64,000 nt of DNA from Dipodascopsis uninucleata var. uninucleata (taxonomy: Eukaryota; Ascomycota; Lipomycetes; Lipomycetales; Lipomycetaceae), in the NCBI GenBank assembly GCA_030568195.1, contig JAJLTO010000003.1, forward strand, positions 1,510,501 through 1,574,500, read 5' to 3'. The notes beneath the pieces were generated by a model. It was not told the DNA's origin, made no database searches, and was given only the letters and a program-made list of their open reading frames with translations. The translations under genes were made by a program, and so were the position numbers. Numbering within the stretch: position 1 is the stretch's first letter; the number at the start of each line of letters is the position of its first letter. Positions 35,328 to 46,580 of this stretch are shown in pieces.

Positions 35328-37185
35328 CTATTCCTCTGTCGCTTTTATGAGTTCGACATTTTCAAGAGTGTCAGTTCCTTGCGTGTAGAACAACACAGCG
35401 TCCTGGCGCTGTGAAAGATTTCGTAAAGCATACGAGTTTCCTCTTGGAACCACAAAATGACCATTCTTTGAGATCTTGAATATAAAGGTAGTCCCAATTA
35501 TAACTTCCACAGTTCCTTCTACCACGAAAAATATAAGAGTATTCATCTGTGTGGGCTTTCTACCTTTGGAACCAAACTTTGCTGGTAGCTTCACAATGCC
35601 TGTTGTTAAATATCCTTGTCCCTCCTCAAACGTCTTCGCAAAAAAGAAATTAGACGATTTAGTCGACACTTCGTTGAATTCAATATTGAAATTGGGTATT
35701 CCGATTCCTTAAATATATGAAATAGGTTAGTCTATAGTAATATACTCCAAAGACAACAAGATAAAAGTAGCTTACTTCGCTCCACCAAGTCACCAGACGG
35801 GAAGCCTTTGACTTGACCTATAATTTCGCCTGCTTCAGGCAAATTTTCATTGACAGTTTCCGATTCAGAAAGCTCTTCATTGGAAGAATCATCTACATTC
35901 TCTACATTTTCTTCCTGGTCTGACACCTTATAAGACTCAGTTCTGGAGCGCTTTGAATTATTAGACAATGACTGCTCACTAGATCTTCGACGTTTAATCT
36001 TCGCTCCAGCGTTATGACTGCTTTTATTACGCGCTGAAGTTGTGCTTCCTCTTCTGCTGTTTTCTCTTATACTGTTGTCCTTATCTTCTCTAGAACGAAC
36101 AATTTGTTTTATCGTCGGTACCGAGTGCTGATCTTCATGTACAAGATTATAAACTATTCTTTCATTTTTCCAGTATTGTAATGGCTCTACTCGCAATCTA
36201 GTTGATCTTCTTACAGAACCGCTCTCTTCACCATTGGATCCTGAAAATGATCCAATGAATCCTGGATCTTTCCTTTTGAGAAGCTTTCGAAGAGATTGGA
36301 GTTGTGGCTCTGGTGTCACAACTGACGCTTTTGTAGGATGTGTCGTCTCTAAGTTCTTACGCTTCAATACTCGCCTGACAGATGAGGTAGCTGTGTTTGG
36401 GGGGGTTATAGAGCTCGATCGTTTCGAAGAACTAGACTCATGATCTTCATTGATTTGTTGCTCAGATTGATCCTTCTGACCAATGCTTTCTTCCTGTATA
36501 ACATCCGTATTTTCTTGACGATCATATTCCATAATATCATCGATAATCATTGGTTCATCGAAACCTGTAGGCCCATCTTCCGCTACTCTGAGATCTTTCT
36601 CCCCTTTGTTAATTGGGAAATTTGAAGTACTGCTATCGGTGACCTCCCCAATGTCATGAATCTCATCGACTGCTCGCCGCGAAACTTTTTTCGGCGGCTC
36701 TTTGAAAGACAGATCAGTCACAGCATCCCTCGCTTCAGAATTTGGCAAAATCTTTCGTTTTGCTATCGGTGAATCCGTACGTAAACCGCTGAATTTGTTA
36801 ATTATCTGGGCAAGATGTTAGATATAACCACCAGTAGTAAATCAAGCAGTTCTATAATATAACAAATTTTGTAAACTCATACTCTTGGCAACGGACTTTG
36901 ATAGAAGAGTTGCTGTAATTTGCTGTTTCCCGGATCATTATCAGTAGAATTTGTCGTCGGCTGCCGGTTAGGAAGTCGCGATTCCCCAGTGTACTGCGCT
37001 AACCTCGCAAGGTCGCTCTTCGGCAGATTTGAGGGGCTACTCAGGTGCCTGAACGTAGCTGTCGCAATAACTGGTACTTTGTTCTGATCTCCCAGAATAT
37101 TGCTAGAAGAACCCGGAGCTCTAGGGAAAGGTGATCTAAGAGATAAATCTCTTTCGAAAAGATCACTAGCTGTTAGCTTTGGCAT
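35328..37185 (-). CDS. MIF2: CENP-C/Mif2 inner kinetochore protein, three exons
   Basis: Binds CENP-A nucleosomes and anchors the kinetochore. Exons 36883-37185, 35776-36805 and 35328-35707 give 570 codons plus stop, close to yeast Mif2 (549). The CENP-C motif is RRSTRLRVEPLQYWKNERIVY-like, with its Arg-rich start and central Trp at about nucleotides 36140-36215. The C-terminal exon encodes the Mif2 cupin dimerisation domain (FFVVEGTVEVIIG, GHFVVPRGNSYALRN). The N-terminal exon contains short conserved blocks (LFYQSPLPR) like the Mif2 N-terminal region. The middle is disordered and rich in Ser, Glu and Arg. All three junctions have consensus donors. Confidence 0.94.
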
Positions 37186-38331
37186 TATTTTTGCTTTTCG
37201 CTGATTTTAAGCTGTTCCTACACTATCACGGCGTTGGGCACATAAATAATCCTTCAGAAGTGATAGCATGCTACAATAATTTGCTCTCCAGGTATTGCTG
37301 AATAAGTACCAGTTATTATATATCTAGAAAATCTTGAGTATCACTGTCCAAACTTTTAGAAATCGCTATTTAGACTTCTAAACAAGTTGAGATGATTTAT
37401 TGGAAACTCTACAGAAAAACAAAATATCGCAACCGTGAAATCATATCAATCAAAAACAGCACTTAAAGTTTGGTCCCGTTCAACATTATATCCACAGAGC
37501 AATGGGCTACTTAACACAACCAAGAAAATTCGATTTTCTTATTACTTTCATCAGACTTATAATCAAATACAGTAGCGCGTATATTAGTTAATTTTCATAC
37601 TTTATGGCCAAAGTCGATTTAGTTATATACGTTTACAGAGTCACTATATAATATAGCAATTATCATCAAACTAAGGTACCGTCACTTACTCCAAACAATT
37701 CTTTTTAATCAAAGAACTTTTTTTCAGTCTAATAATTAGTATATAAGTCGCTGGTGCTCAAAGCTATAGATCTTCCTATTTGTATCACTTTATAATATAA
37801 ATCGAAAAAGCTGTACAGACATTAAAGACTCATTAACGGCGCACACTCCGAAGTATAAACCATAATAGAGATTACTCTTCAATTGTAGGAAGCATCAGGA
37901 AAAGAATATTATAGTACCATATTATAAGATAAGATATTCAGAGACAGCCACTATATCTTGAAAATACGATGCTAGTTAGTATATGGATTGAACAAAGACA
38001 AATCATATAACGTTAGAGGAATAAATAAGTTTGATGACCTGTTCCATTATATAATATATTACATAATGGAACAAATATTTGAAGCCCTAGCAATTAGTGC
38101 AGAGCCCTAGCTGTTCTATGAACAAGAGCAGTCACAACAGAATATGATTTGAAAATCTGAAATATACCTAAGGTCAGTATGTCTTTGAAAGGTACCCAGT
38201 AGCACGTCCATGGAACACAGACTTTTAATGTGTATCTAGAGGTCAACTGCGATTGCTTTTATTTTCTACATATTTGTATTTGTCAAACTTCTGTACGGAC
38301 ATTTGAAGAATATCAAAGATCTATCGTCAAA
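37186..38331. other. Divergent spacer CENP-C/uS10
   Basis: 1.1 kb, AT-rich, with no coding signal on either strand. The uS10-proximal part contains ribosomal protein promoter elements (38083-38136). Confidence 0.55.
38083..38136 (+). promoter_or_regulatory. Ribosomal protein promoter module: 2x AGCCCTAG plus HomolD box
   Basis: AGCCCTAG at 38083-38090 and 38103-38110 (20-bp period), then CAGTCACA at 38129-38136, 195 bp upstream of the uS10 ATG. The 18-nt gap between the proximal AGCCCTAG and the HomolD-like box nearly equals the 19-nt gap at the uL15 gene. HomolD (CAGTCACA) and HomolE (ACCCTA repeats) are known ribosomal protein gene elements in fission yeast. Confidence 0.65.
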
Positions 38332-38921
38332 ATGAGCTACGAGAAGGAGAAAGCTGCAGGAGCTGAGGCTATCCAGCTCCAGAAGTTCCGTATCACCATG
38401 AGTTCCCGAAAGGTCAAGCAGTTGGAGAAAGGTATGAGGATTTTTTTAATTAAACATGAAATATACAAGAAGTGTGTACATGCAATGTGTGATTGTGAAA
38501 CAAGTGTTAACGATTTGATATAGTTTCCAGCGAGCTTATTGGCAGAGCCAAGGACCACAAAATGACTGTTAAGGGACCTGTCAGAATGCCTACCAAGTTT
38601 CTCCGAATCTCCACCCGAAAGACTCCTAATGGTGAGGGCTCTAAGACCTGGGATTCATACGAGATGCGTATTCACAAGCGTGTCATTGAGTAAGTCCTTA
38701 CGTAGTGATATGCGTTCTGTTTACATATATGTATGTTATGTTGCTAACAACCATGATAAGTTTGGAGGCTCCTTCCAACGCTGTCAAGCAAATCACTGCT
38801 TTCAACATTGAGCCTGGCGTTGAGGTATGTAACAGAAGTTTTGATTTTTATCAGATATTCATCGAATCTGAAATGCTAATTATAATATTTGTTATAGGTC
38901 GAAGTTACCGTCGCTGCGTAA
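38332..38921 (+). CDS. RPS20: 40S ribosomal protein uS10 (RPS20), four exons
   Basis: Small-subunit ribosomal protein. Exons 38332-38431, 38524-38689, 38761-38824 and 38898-38921 give 117 codons plus stop, the family size. Family blocks: [32 protein letters not shown]-like [25 protein letters not shown] and [11 protein letters not shown]. The last exon encodes only eight codons including the stop. One acceptor (38759-38760) is an AAG-type site. Identity is certain. Confidence 0.97.
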
Positions 38922-39322
38922 ATAGAAAGTTTGGGAAACGGGTATCATAGTTTACATGTATTGTAATTTATATTTAAAAGATAGCAAGCATATATTACAA
39001 ATGTGTAGTGTTGGTTCAAATGTCGATCTATTTTTCCGAGATTCACAAAAGTTTTTTTAGAGCTTATATTCATTATCCATCTCAATGGTTATGATGAGCT
39101 TGTCAATTTTATTGAAATTAAAAAATAAAAAGGGAGTAAAGATGCGACAGTCTCTGGAGAAATATAATAAACATTATGATTCAGTTAATACATCCATTAC
39201 TAAAATTTTCTGTGTCGGTTTGAAATATCATAACTTATGTAGCTTTAAGAAGATTAAGAACGGCCATCTGGTTTAAAATTTAAAGACATGTATTTATTAT
39301 ATATACATATACATGACACTAA
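38922..39322. other. Convergent spacer uS10/NUP42
   Basis: AT-rich 3' flanks. The 63-codon frame here has no support. Confidence 0.55.
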
Positions 39323-41763
39323 TCATAAATACATGAATGGGGGTTCGATTTCCGGAACTCTGCCAAGCTCAAACGTAGTGGATTCGAAAGCTGTTTTCTC
39401 TTCAATAGTAAGGTCATTGACGTCAGGTAAAAATGTGGGTGTTGCTCCACTTGATATAAACGCGTGATGCCCATTCTGATTGGTTTGGCCCTTATTCAAT
39501 ACCGGCCTACCAATCTCCTCGAATATTTCTATAGCTCGTTCAATTAGAGTAAGGGGTCGGGGAGGTAGTCCAGGGAGCTTTTCATCATGTGGGATACGTA
39601 GCGGAACCGGAAATCTCTTTCTATTTGAACCGTCCACCGAATGGACCAAGTTTCGGTTTTTTGCTTCCTTTACATTGTCTTCTCTTGATTGTTGTTGCTG
39701 TCTAGAAATATGAGCAGGAGGCGTATCCAAAGAAATTGATGATGCACTAGAAGATTTTGTTTCTTCTGCCATTTGGTTGCTATCATCGAGAGAATTGGTT
39801 GATAGCGGCAGCGATGCAAAACTTCCAAATGCATTTGTAGGTTTCGACATAGGCAATGGTATAGTATTTTGAGATTCGACCGAGGAGGCGCTAAATATTG
39901 GGCCATTATGCATGCTGGATGAGAAAGGTGATTCAGGGGGGAATGTATTAAGAGATCCCAGAGTTGGTTTTGTAGAAGAACTAAATGGCATCGATGGTGA
40001 TTGTTCATTCTTGGAGTTAATTGAAAATGGTGAGGAATTTCCTGCAAAAGATCCAAATGGTGATTGACTTAGTATATTTGATGGTTGCTTGTTCAGTATT
40101 GATCCAAACGGTGAAGTGGTAGCATTTGAGGAAAACGATGCAAATGGCTTTTCCTGGTTTGCTTGGTGTCCAAAAGATGATTGTTGATGTTGAGATTGTT
40201 TAGTATCATTTGGCGTCTGCGTAAATGCCAAAGGTGAGTTTCTACTATCTGAAACTTTAGCCAAGGAGGCAAATGACGTCTGCGAGCTATCTATAGCTTG
40301 TTGTCCAAAAGACGAGCCAGATGATATGTTTGGTAATGTCGACGATTGACCAAACGTAGATTGACCAAAAACTGGCATACTTGATGCAGTAGTGGTTGCA
40401 GATCCGAATGGAGACTGTATCGATGGTGAACTACCAAATGTATGAGACCCAAATTCTGGTCTAGCAGGCTTAGAACCAAATGTGGATGAGCCAAATGCAG
40501 GTATAATTGATTTACCACCACTCAAGTTACTTCCAAACGTTGTATTCGAACCAAAACTGGGGATTACCGTAGTATTGAAACTATTTTGTGTGTTGCTAGA
40601 GTTAAGAGAGGTAGTATTAACAGATCCAAACGGGGAACTATGACCCTCGTGTGCGTCTGTAGAAACAGACGATGGTAGCGATTGGCTCGAATTTGTGCCG
40701 AAAACACTGCCAGGTTGATTCTGAGACGATGATGCCAAAGCGCCAAAAGGAGATACGCCAAACGCTGTATTTTGTTTCTGCTCATATGTACTTCCAAATG
40801 TTGAAGAAGGTTTACTTTGACTATCGTTGAATCCATCGTCAAATGACGATGCAGTTTTGCTTTGGCCATTACTAATTGTACTGCCAAATGGCATACTTGA
40901 ACTAATAAAAGGAGAAGTATTTGCCTTGTTGTTTATCTCATGTTCCAAGATAGAAATGACACTGTAATCTCCTTGTAAATATTTGAAAGCTAAAATTCCC
41001 GGTGCATTTGGATTATTTAATTCCTTTGGAGTTAGAAACGACTTTTGGCTGCCATTCAGCTTATCTACTTGCAGATTATTGAAGAATCGAATTGCTCTTT
41101 CAACGTTGGAATCAATATATTGAAAAAGCTCTTTCATACTCCTCTCTGCTTCTGTTACGACACCAGTCTATGTTGAAAGCTGTTAGCTATGCTGACTATA
41201 TCAATCAAATCATTAGACTTCACTCACATATAACTGTAATTTATTATCAGCGCTCGCTTCATAGTAACGCAATCTTAGTTCTTCAGGTGACACATCTCTA
41301 TTTGCTACCAGCGACTTGTTGCTACCTTTGACGAGTGTTATGCTGGAAAGATGATACACTGGAGGATTCCTCACGATTTCCCTTAGCTCCTGCACATTGG
41401 GGCTATATGATAATTCACATTAATATATTCGTTGCTTCCACTTTCTGCAAGTGTCTGTACATACTCTGCTGTAACAAAAAATTAGTCAGTGGATCAAGAT
41501 ATGAAAGAGTTATATAGACAAAATGAGAGTTAATGTACATTACCTAAATCGGCAGATAAGGTCTCCAGATCTGATGAGTCCCTACTCCTTGGCTCGTTTT
41601 CTTCCACTACATGTTGATAAGAACAGTTATTTCCTCGTTCGCAGTGTCCTATAAACCGTTAGTATCGGATATCAATTGGTTCTTTTATAGGATGCGTACC
41701 TCTCTGGAAAAAGTAGCAGATGCCAGATTTATTTTTTCCTTTATTATTTTTCTTTGGACCCAT
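39323..41763 (-). CDS. NUP42: FG-nucleoporin NUP42 with CCCH zinc finger, about four exons
   Basis: Cytoplasmic nuclear-pore protein that binds Gle1 and aids mRNA export. Exon 1 (41700-41763) and exon 2 (from 41648) encode a CCCH finger, C-x7-C-x5-C-x3-H (from CYFFQRGHC to CSYQH), near the N-terminus. Exon 3 (about 41228-41389) holds the conserved NPPVYHLSS and SPEELRLRYYEA segment. Exon 4 (39323-41167) holds a helical stretch, then dozens of FG motifs (SPFGS, TFGS, FGQ), and ends in the Gle1-binding-type motif FELGRVPEIEPP. I favour a donor at 41539 (GTACAT) joined to 41389, giving 726 residues. An intermediate exon starting at 41468 is also possible, so this one junction is unsure. Confidence 0.87.
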
Positions 41764-42016
41764 CTTTATTTCTGGTGTATATATAGAGTATATATAATCA
41801 TCGGCTGAAAGTCCTGCTGACTATATTAATTATGTGCTGTTGATCGCATTTATGGACCTAGTACGTATATTGTGGTTTGTAAGAAGTATCAATCGAATGA
41901 AAATATCCCAACAAAACAGAAAAATTTAGCGATTTTTTGAGTTATCTGGCTATTACACCTTAAGATGCTAGAGTAATCCTGAAATAGTCAGAAAATTTCA
42001 ACTACAACAATAAGAA
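41764..42016. promoter_or_regulatory. Divergent promoter region NUP42/MTF2-like
   Basis: 253 bp between the two start codons, AT-rich, no clear motif. Confidence 0.45.
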
Positions 42017-43360
42017 ATGTATGCGAGATTTCATAGATGCAGGAATTCAAATTTCCAGTTAAGAAGATCAAATCGGCTGGTTAAACTGAATTGTGCATAC
42101 GAGCTGCAACAGAGAAAGTTCAGCGACCAAGAAGATTCTCTGGCGAAAGAGTTATTGAACCTGATGAATAAAGATCGCAATGCTCGAAAGCATTCAAGCG
42201 AAGATTACGATGTATCGGGAGACAATAATAAAGATGCAGACATACAGACAGAAGAATCGAATATGAATAAAACAATACCAAAAATACATTCATGGAACTA
42301 CTTGTTACAAGAGACTCCAATGCAAGGAACTCTGGACAATGATACATCGGATGATGTTGTGAATAATCCTCCGTATGGCCCTGGCCTCAGGCACAAAAGA
42401 CCACTGGAGAATGAGAAGAGCGGTCATGTTACTCCAAAAGAAAAAAGTATATTTGATTCTTTATTTGCCCAGGTTCTCTCCGGAAAGACAAAGACAGCGG
42501 AAATAATAGGTCGTAAGGGTCGCCCAAGACCAGTGCATCGACACGGAGGAGCTTTGTTAAACATTTCAAGTCTAAGAGATTCAAAGCTATTTGATTCCGT
42601 ACAATCGAGCAATTCAAATGATTCGAATATAACAAGAAACAGTGGTAGACAACTGAAGAATCCTTCATCTTGGCTGCAGGTCCAAATGGCACAAGAAGGC
42701 GTATTTCAATATGCAGCCTCTATGCGGTCGTTACTAAGAAACGCAACTGCAACGAGACGCGGGCTGTACGGTGAACTTGCGAACAGTCAGTTGGACCATC
42801 AAACAAGAATGGCTGAGAATGACAGAATAAGCACGTTGAAATACATAATGGGAATGATGGAAGAGTGCCAAACAGACCGGAGCTTAGAAGATATTTTAGA
42901 AGAGAGAGTCTATCGACCGTTTAAAAATGCGTCAGAATTATTTCAAACAGCCAATAAGGAGCTTCAAATCTCATCCAAAATCTCAACGAATTATCCATAT
43001 CTTCTGAGACATGCTATTAGGATATATATTCAAGAATTCAATAGCCCGGAAGGTGCAATTTCGGTTTTTGAGCGAGCAAAGCGCTACGGTGCTGAATCAT
43101 ACATCTTAGGCTGTACAGCGGACACATATAATGATATACTAGAAATCCGATGGGACTATATGATGGACCTCTACGGATGCAAGACACTATTGGATGAAAT
43201 GATCATGAATGGAGTAGAATTCAACGTTAGAACTACTAATATCCTTAATAGAATAAAACGTGAAATCAGCGACATAAAGAACAAACCATCACAGTGGCTT
43301 GTAGGAGCACTAGCATCAGAATCACGTCTAGAGGAGTCTGGACGTAAAATGAAGATATGA
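42017..43360 (+). CDS. MTF2: MTF2/NAM1-like mitochondrial RNA-processing factor
   Basis: 447 residues, single exon. The C-terminal half, from WLQVQMAQEGVFQYAASM through LEERVYRPFKNASELF, ISVFERAKRYGAESYILGCTADTYNDILEIRWDYM-type text and ILNRIKREI, resembles the fungal Mtf2 family, which acts in mitochondrial transcript stability and splicing. In yeast, Mtf2/Nam1 also binds the mitochondrial RNA polymerase. The N-terminus is basic and Arg-rich (RFHRCRNSNFQLRRSNRL), a plausible mitochondrial presequence. The ATG at 42017 is the first in frame. Function here is inferred from family only. It shares a short promoter with NUP42. Confidence 0.75.
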   Translation: MYARFHRCRNSNFQLRRSNRLVKLNCAYELQQRKFSDQEDSLAKELLNLMNKDRNARKHSSEDYDVSGDNNKDADIQTEESNMNKTIPKIHSWNYLLQETPMQGTLDNDTSDDVVNNPPYGPGLRHKRPLENEKSGHVTPKEKSIFDSLFAQVLSGKTKTAEIIGRKGRPRPVHRHGGALLNISSLRDSKLFDSVQSSNSNDSNITRNSGRQLKNPSSWLQVQMAQEGVFQYAASMRSLLRNATATRRGLYGELANSQLDHQTRMAENDRISTLKYIMGMMEECQTDRSLEDILEERVYRPFKNASELFQTANKELQISSKISTNYPYLLRHAIRIYIQEFNSPEGAISVFERAKRYGAESYILGCTADTYNDILEIRWDYMMDLYGCKTLLDEMIMNGVEFNVRTTNILNRIKREISDIKNKPSQWLVGALASESRLEESGRKMKI

Positions 43361-43830
43361 ATGATATAGATATTTGTACATAGGGATAGTTATTTATAGG
43401 AAAGAATAATTTACCATTTGATTCCATTTCAGATTAACTAGTAAAACAACATTTATTTGTCGTATTCTAAAAGAGAGGATCAATCAAAAACACCAACCCA
43501 TAAAAACAAACAACTATTTCATATTTTATGGTAAGAGCATATAAAAAAAACGTATATGAGTGAGAATACATCCTACAAATAGGTATATATTCTGCCTATT
43601 GAAAGTTGTGTTGTACTAGGCATCATAATTGTATCTCAAACTGGTTTTGAGACTGCCAAAAAAATTTTGGCATAAAGTATACAAGTATTGGATGAAACTC
43701 TAGATGAACACTCCAAACAATAGTATAATAAACGACAATTAGTGATATACAGAACAAAGAAGGATCTTGGAAACTGAAATAGAGAGAAGTCGATCAGAAA
43801 ACTCGCATGGACGGTAATCTCTTTCACTCT
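43361..43830. other. Convergent spacer MTF2-like/NDUFS8
   Basis: AT-rich 3' flanks, no coding signal. Confidence 0.55.
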
Positions 43831-44496
43831 CTAACGGTAGTTTGAATCAGCATCTAGACCAAACTGAATCTCCTGTTCCCATCTGTCACCATTTGCTAAC
43901 AGTTTCTCCTTGTTGTAGAGTAACTCCTCACGAGTTTCAGTGGAGTATTCAACGTTTGGCGTCTCAACAATAGCATCTACCGGGCAAGATTCCTGACAAA
44001 GACCGCAATAAATACATTTGGTCATGTCAATATCGTAACGAGTCGTTCTTCGGCTGCCATCAACACGCTCCTCGGCATCAATGGTGATAGCCAACGCCGG
44101 ACAAACAGCCTCGCAAAGCTTGCATGCAATGCATCGCTCCTCACCTGATGGATAGCGTCTAAGAGCATGCTCACCACGGAATCGTGGTGAAATAGGTCCT
44201 TTTTCGAACGGATAGTATATTGTGTAAGGGGCACGGTAAAACTGCTCCAAGCAAACGTACATGCCACGGAACATCTCTGCCATCAAAAAGAATTTTCCTG
44301 CTCGATCAAGAGCAGATTCTCCTTCGTACCATCGTTCCGGTGCGCCTAACCTATAGCCTTCTGGCATTGCACCTGGTGCAGGCTCTGGAGCTCTGTTGGC
44401 AGTCACGGAAGAGAAAGGTCGCAGCAGCGACACACTGCCTCTACCAGAGCTTCGAGCTATTGTTGCACGGGTCAATAAAGGACGTAATGAGGACAT
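43831..44496 (-). CDS. NADH:ubiquinone oxidoreductase 23-kDa Fe-S subunit (NDUFS8/TYKY)
   Basis: Complex I subunit carrying iron-sulfur clusters N6a and N6b in the peripheral arm. 221 codons plus stop, without introns. An Arg/Ser-rich mitochondrial presequence (about residues 1-35) precedes the conserved core. The two 4Fe-4S motifs are complete: [12 protein letters not shown] (Cys 122, 125, 128, 132) and [12 protein letters not shown] (Cys 161, 164, 167, 171). Its presence shows the organism has a proton-pumping complex I. It is divergent from the acyl carrier protein gene, itself a complex I component. Confidence 0.97.
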   Translation of the reverse strand: MSSLRPLLTRATIARSSGRGSVSLLRPFSSVTANRAPEPAPGAMPEGYRLGAPERWYEGESALDRAGKFFLMAEMFRGMYVCLEQFYRAPYTIYYPFEKGPISPRFRGEHALRRYPSGEERCIACKLCEAVCPALAITIDAEERVDGSRRTTRYDIDMTKCIYCGLCQESCPVDAIVETPNVEYSTETREELLYNKEKLLANGDRWEQEIQFGLDADSNYR

Positions 44497-45016
44497 CGTT
44501 ACTTCTTTTGATGGTCTTCTAAGTGATTACCAACTTAAGTAAATATAATGCAAAACGGCCGTTATATAAAAGAGACCAATAGATGAACTAATTCTTCATG
44601 GGAAACTAGCCTATAGCTTCTCAGTATTTTTAACGTAGTATTTTGCCCAAGTTTTATTCACAAGTTCGTTGATTTATTCGAATGGCGTACGAAGTAAAAG
44701 AAAAAGAAGAATATCTCACAGTTGATTGGCCAGATATATATAGCGTATATCTGGAAACAATACCGCATATTAACGACAGCACTTTAGCGTATATATGAGC
44801 ACTAAGATGCTCCGAACAAACCCGCTAAGAAAATTTCAGGTTTTTTTTATTAGAATTTCTCTCTGTTTTTGCAGGAAAGAAACGACGCAGACTAGCGAGC
44901 TCATAGAATACAGTGGATTATATATTGATATATAGATATATAATCATAAAACAAACGCGTAACAGATTAAAAAGAGAATCATTCAGCATAAATAGCAAAT
45001 TATACTAGCAGAAACA
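44497..45016. promoter_or_regulatory. Divergent promoter region NDUFS8/acyl carrier protein
   Basis: 520 bp between start codons of two complex I-related genes. It is AT-rich, with TATATA-type stretches around 44920-44945. No known activator site could be assigned. Confidence 0.45.
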
Positions 45017-46284
45017 ATGTTGCGATCATCGATTGTCCGTTCCCTTCGATTCACACCTCGACTCGGCCAAGCTATGGTCAATAGTCGCTCATTTGTTACA
45101 TTGCCAGGCCTTAAGACGACTGGTGTTATCGCAGGTTCGCAATTAACTGTAGCCTCATCCTTTGGCCGACCACAGTTTGCTGCTAGATTCTATTCTGCAG
45201 GTGCTGGATTGTCCCGTGATGAAGTCGAGGCTAGAATTATTGAAGTTGTCAAGGCTTTCGATAAGGTACGTTTTTTGTTTATTTTTTAAAGTAGGTATCG
45301 AGACTTGAGGTATTTACTTGGATGACACATGAAGATGTGTTTAGTAGTAGGGTGTGTGTGCAGAGTATAGGATGGTAGAAGTAGAACTGCTAGGCATTAG
45401 TAATGGCAAGGATAGAGATGGACTTATAGAATGAAAACAAGCACCAGTTCCATGATGCTTACTGATTAGTCTTAAGACTTCATACATATCCTTATTTAAT
45501 GTATTTATATTAAAAGCTGAATTCCAATCACTTAATGATTGATGGCATTTGATTTTATTTGATCAATTTTCAAATCTGAATATGCTTGTAAATGTTGAAT
45601 ACTGAGCGAAAGGATGGTTGGAAATAGCAATGACTTAATTTTGACAGAACGACATGTCATAATGACAGCAGAATCTTTTGGAATCCTTTATACTAACGAA
45701 ATTTTCTTATTTATTATAGATTACGAGCCCTGAGAAGGTATAGATTTCCTTGTCTATCTTTTTATGCAAGTTTAAAGAGCCAGCGATAGAAAAGTTTTGG
45801 CGAATAACTGATTTTCATAATTGCTACTTTATTGACGCGATGCCACATGAAATTGTTTGATAGGAGACTGACAAGTATCGTCTGACTATAGATTACGCCT
45901 GAAGCTACCTTCGCGAATGATCTTGGACTGGACAGTTTGGACACCGTAGAGGTTGTCATGGCTATTGAAGAGGTATAGTTTGTGTTACTAGAATGTTGCA
46001 TTAACGATGTCAAGGAATCATGTAAATTTTAACGTGTTTTTTAATGATTTAGGAATTTAGCATTGAGATCCCAGAGTATGTTCTAATATAAATGTTTATT
46101 TCATAGTTAATGGTGGTGTTAAAGATATATTACTGACAAATTTGTACAGCAAGGAGGCAGATGAGATTAAGTCTGTTGGCCAAGCCATTGACTATATATT
46201 GGCTCAGAGCGATGGTAAGTGGTAGCGGTTGACATTTTAAGACATCGTAATATTTTTCTTACTATTTAAGCCATCGGGTACTAA
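45017..46284 (+). CDS. ACP1: Mitochondrial acyl carrier protein (NDUFAB1/ACP1), six exons
   Basis: Carries acyl chains in mitochondrial fatty-acid synthesis, is a complex I subunit, and supports Fe-S assembly through LYR proteins. Exons 45017-45265, 45720-45737, 45892-45972, 46053-46075, 46150-46214 and 46271-46284 give 149 codons plus stop. A long presequence precedes the ACP domain. The phosphopantetheine Ser is in GLDSLDTVEVVMAIEEEF (near residue 104). Exon 2 is an 18-nt micro-exon (ITSPEK); including it restores the normal spacing between helix 1 and the TPEATF segment. The final exon (AIGY) uses an AAG acceptor. Reading through the last donor instead would end SDGKW, so the exact C-terminus is unsure. 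Confidence 0.93.
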
Positions 46285-46580
46285 CTAGTTGATATAGCCG
46301 TTTAAATTTTTATTCACTGCATCACATATGTAACTAATCTTGAACGAATAGTTGCGATTTAGTTTTAGCTCTTCATTCTACTTTCTGAATTGTGGTTTTT
46401 CAAGAAGTCGGAGGCTATAGATGCGCGACTACAGGTTTCAAAATCCGATTCCTTTTTGTAACTAGTTTACTAGGTTTTAAATTGTAAAACTACTTTATCT
46501 TTATTACTTGCCTGAGAAATGGTCGTATATACATTAATTCTCTCAACACTTGTGTTTAGTTATCTTGCTTCTTATATAGG

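Noticed and set aside
39335-39360. GGTTCGATTCC-like T-loop string
   Set aside because: Lies inside the NUP42 coding end, with no tRNA fold around it.
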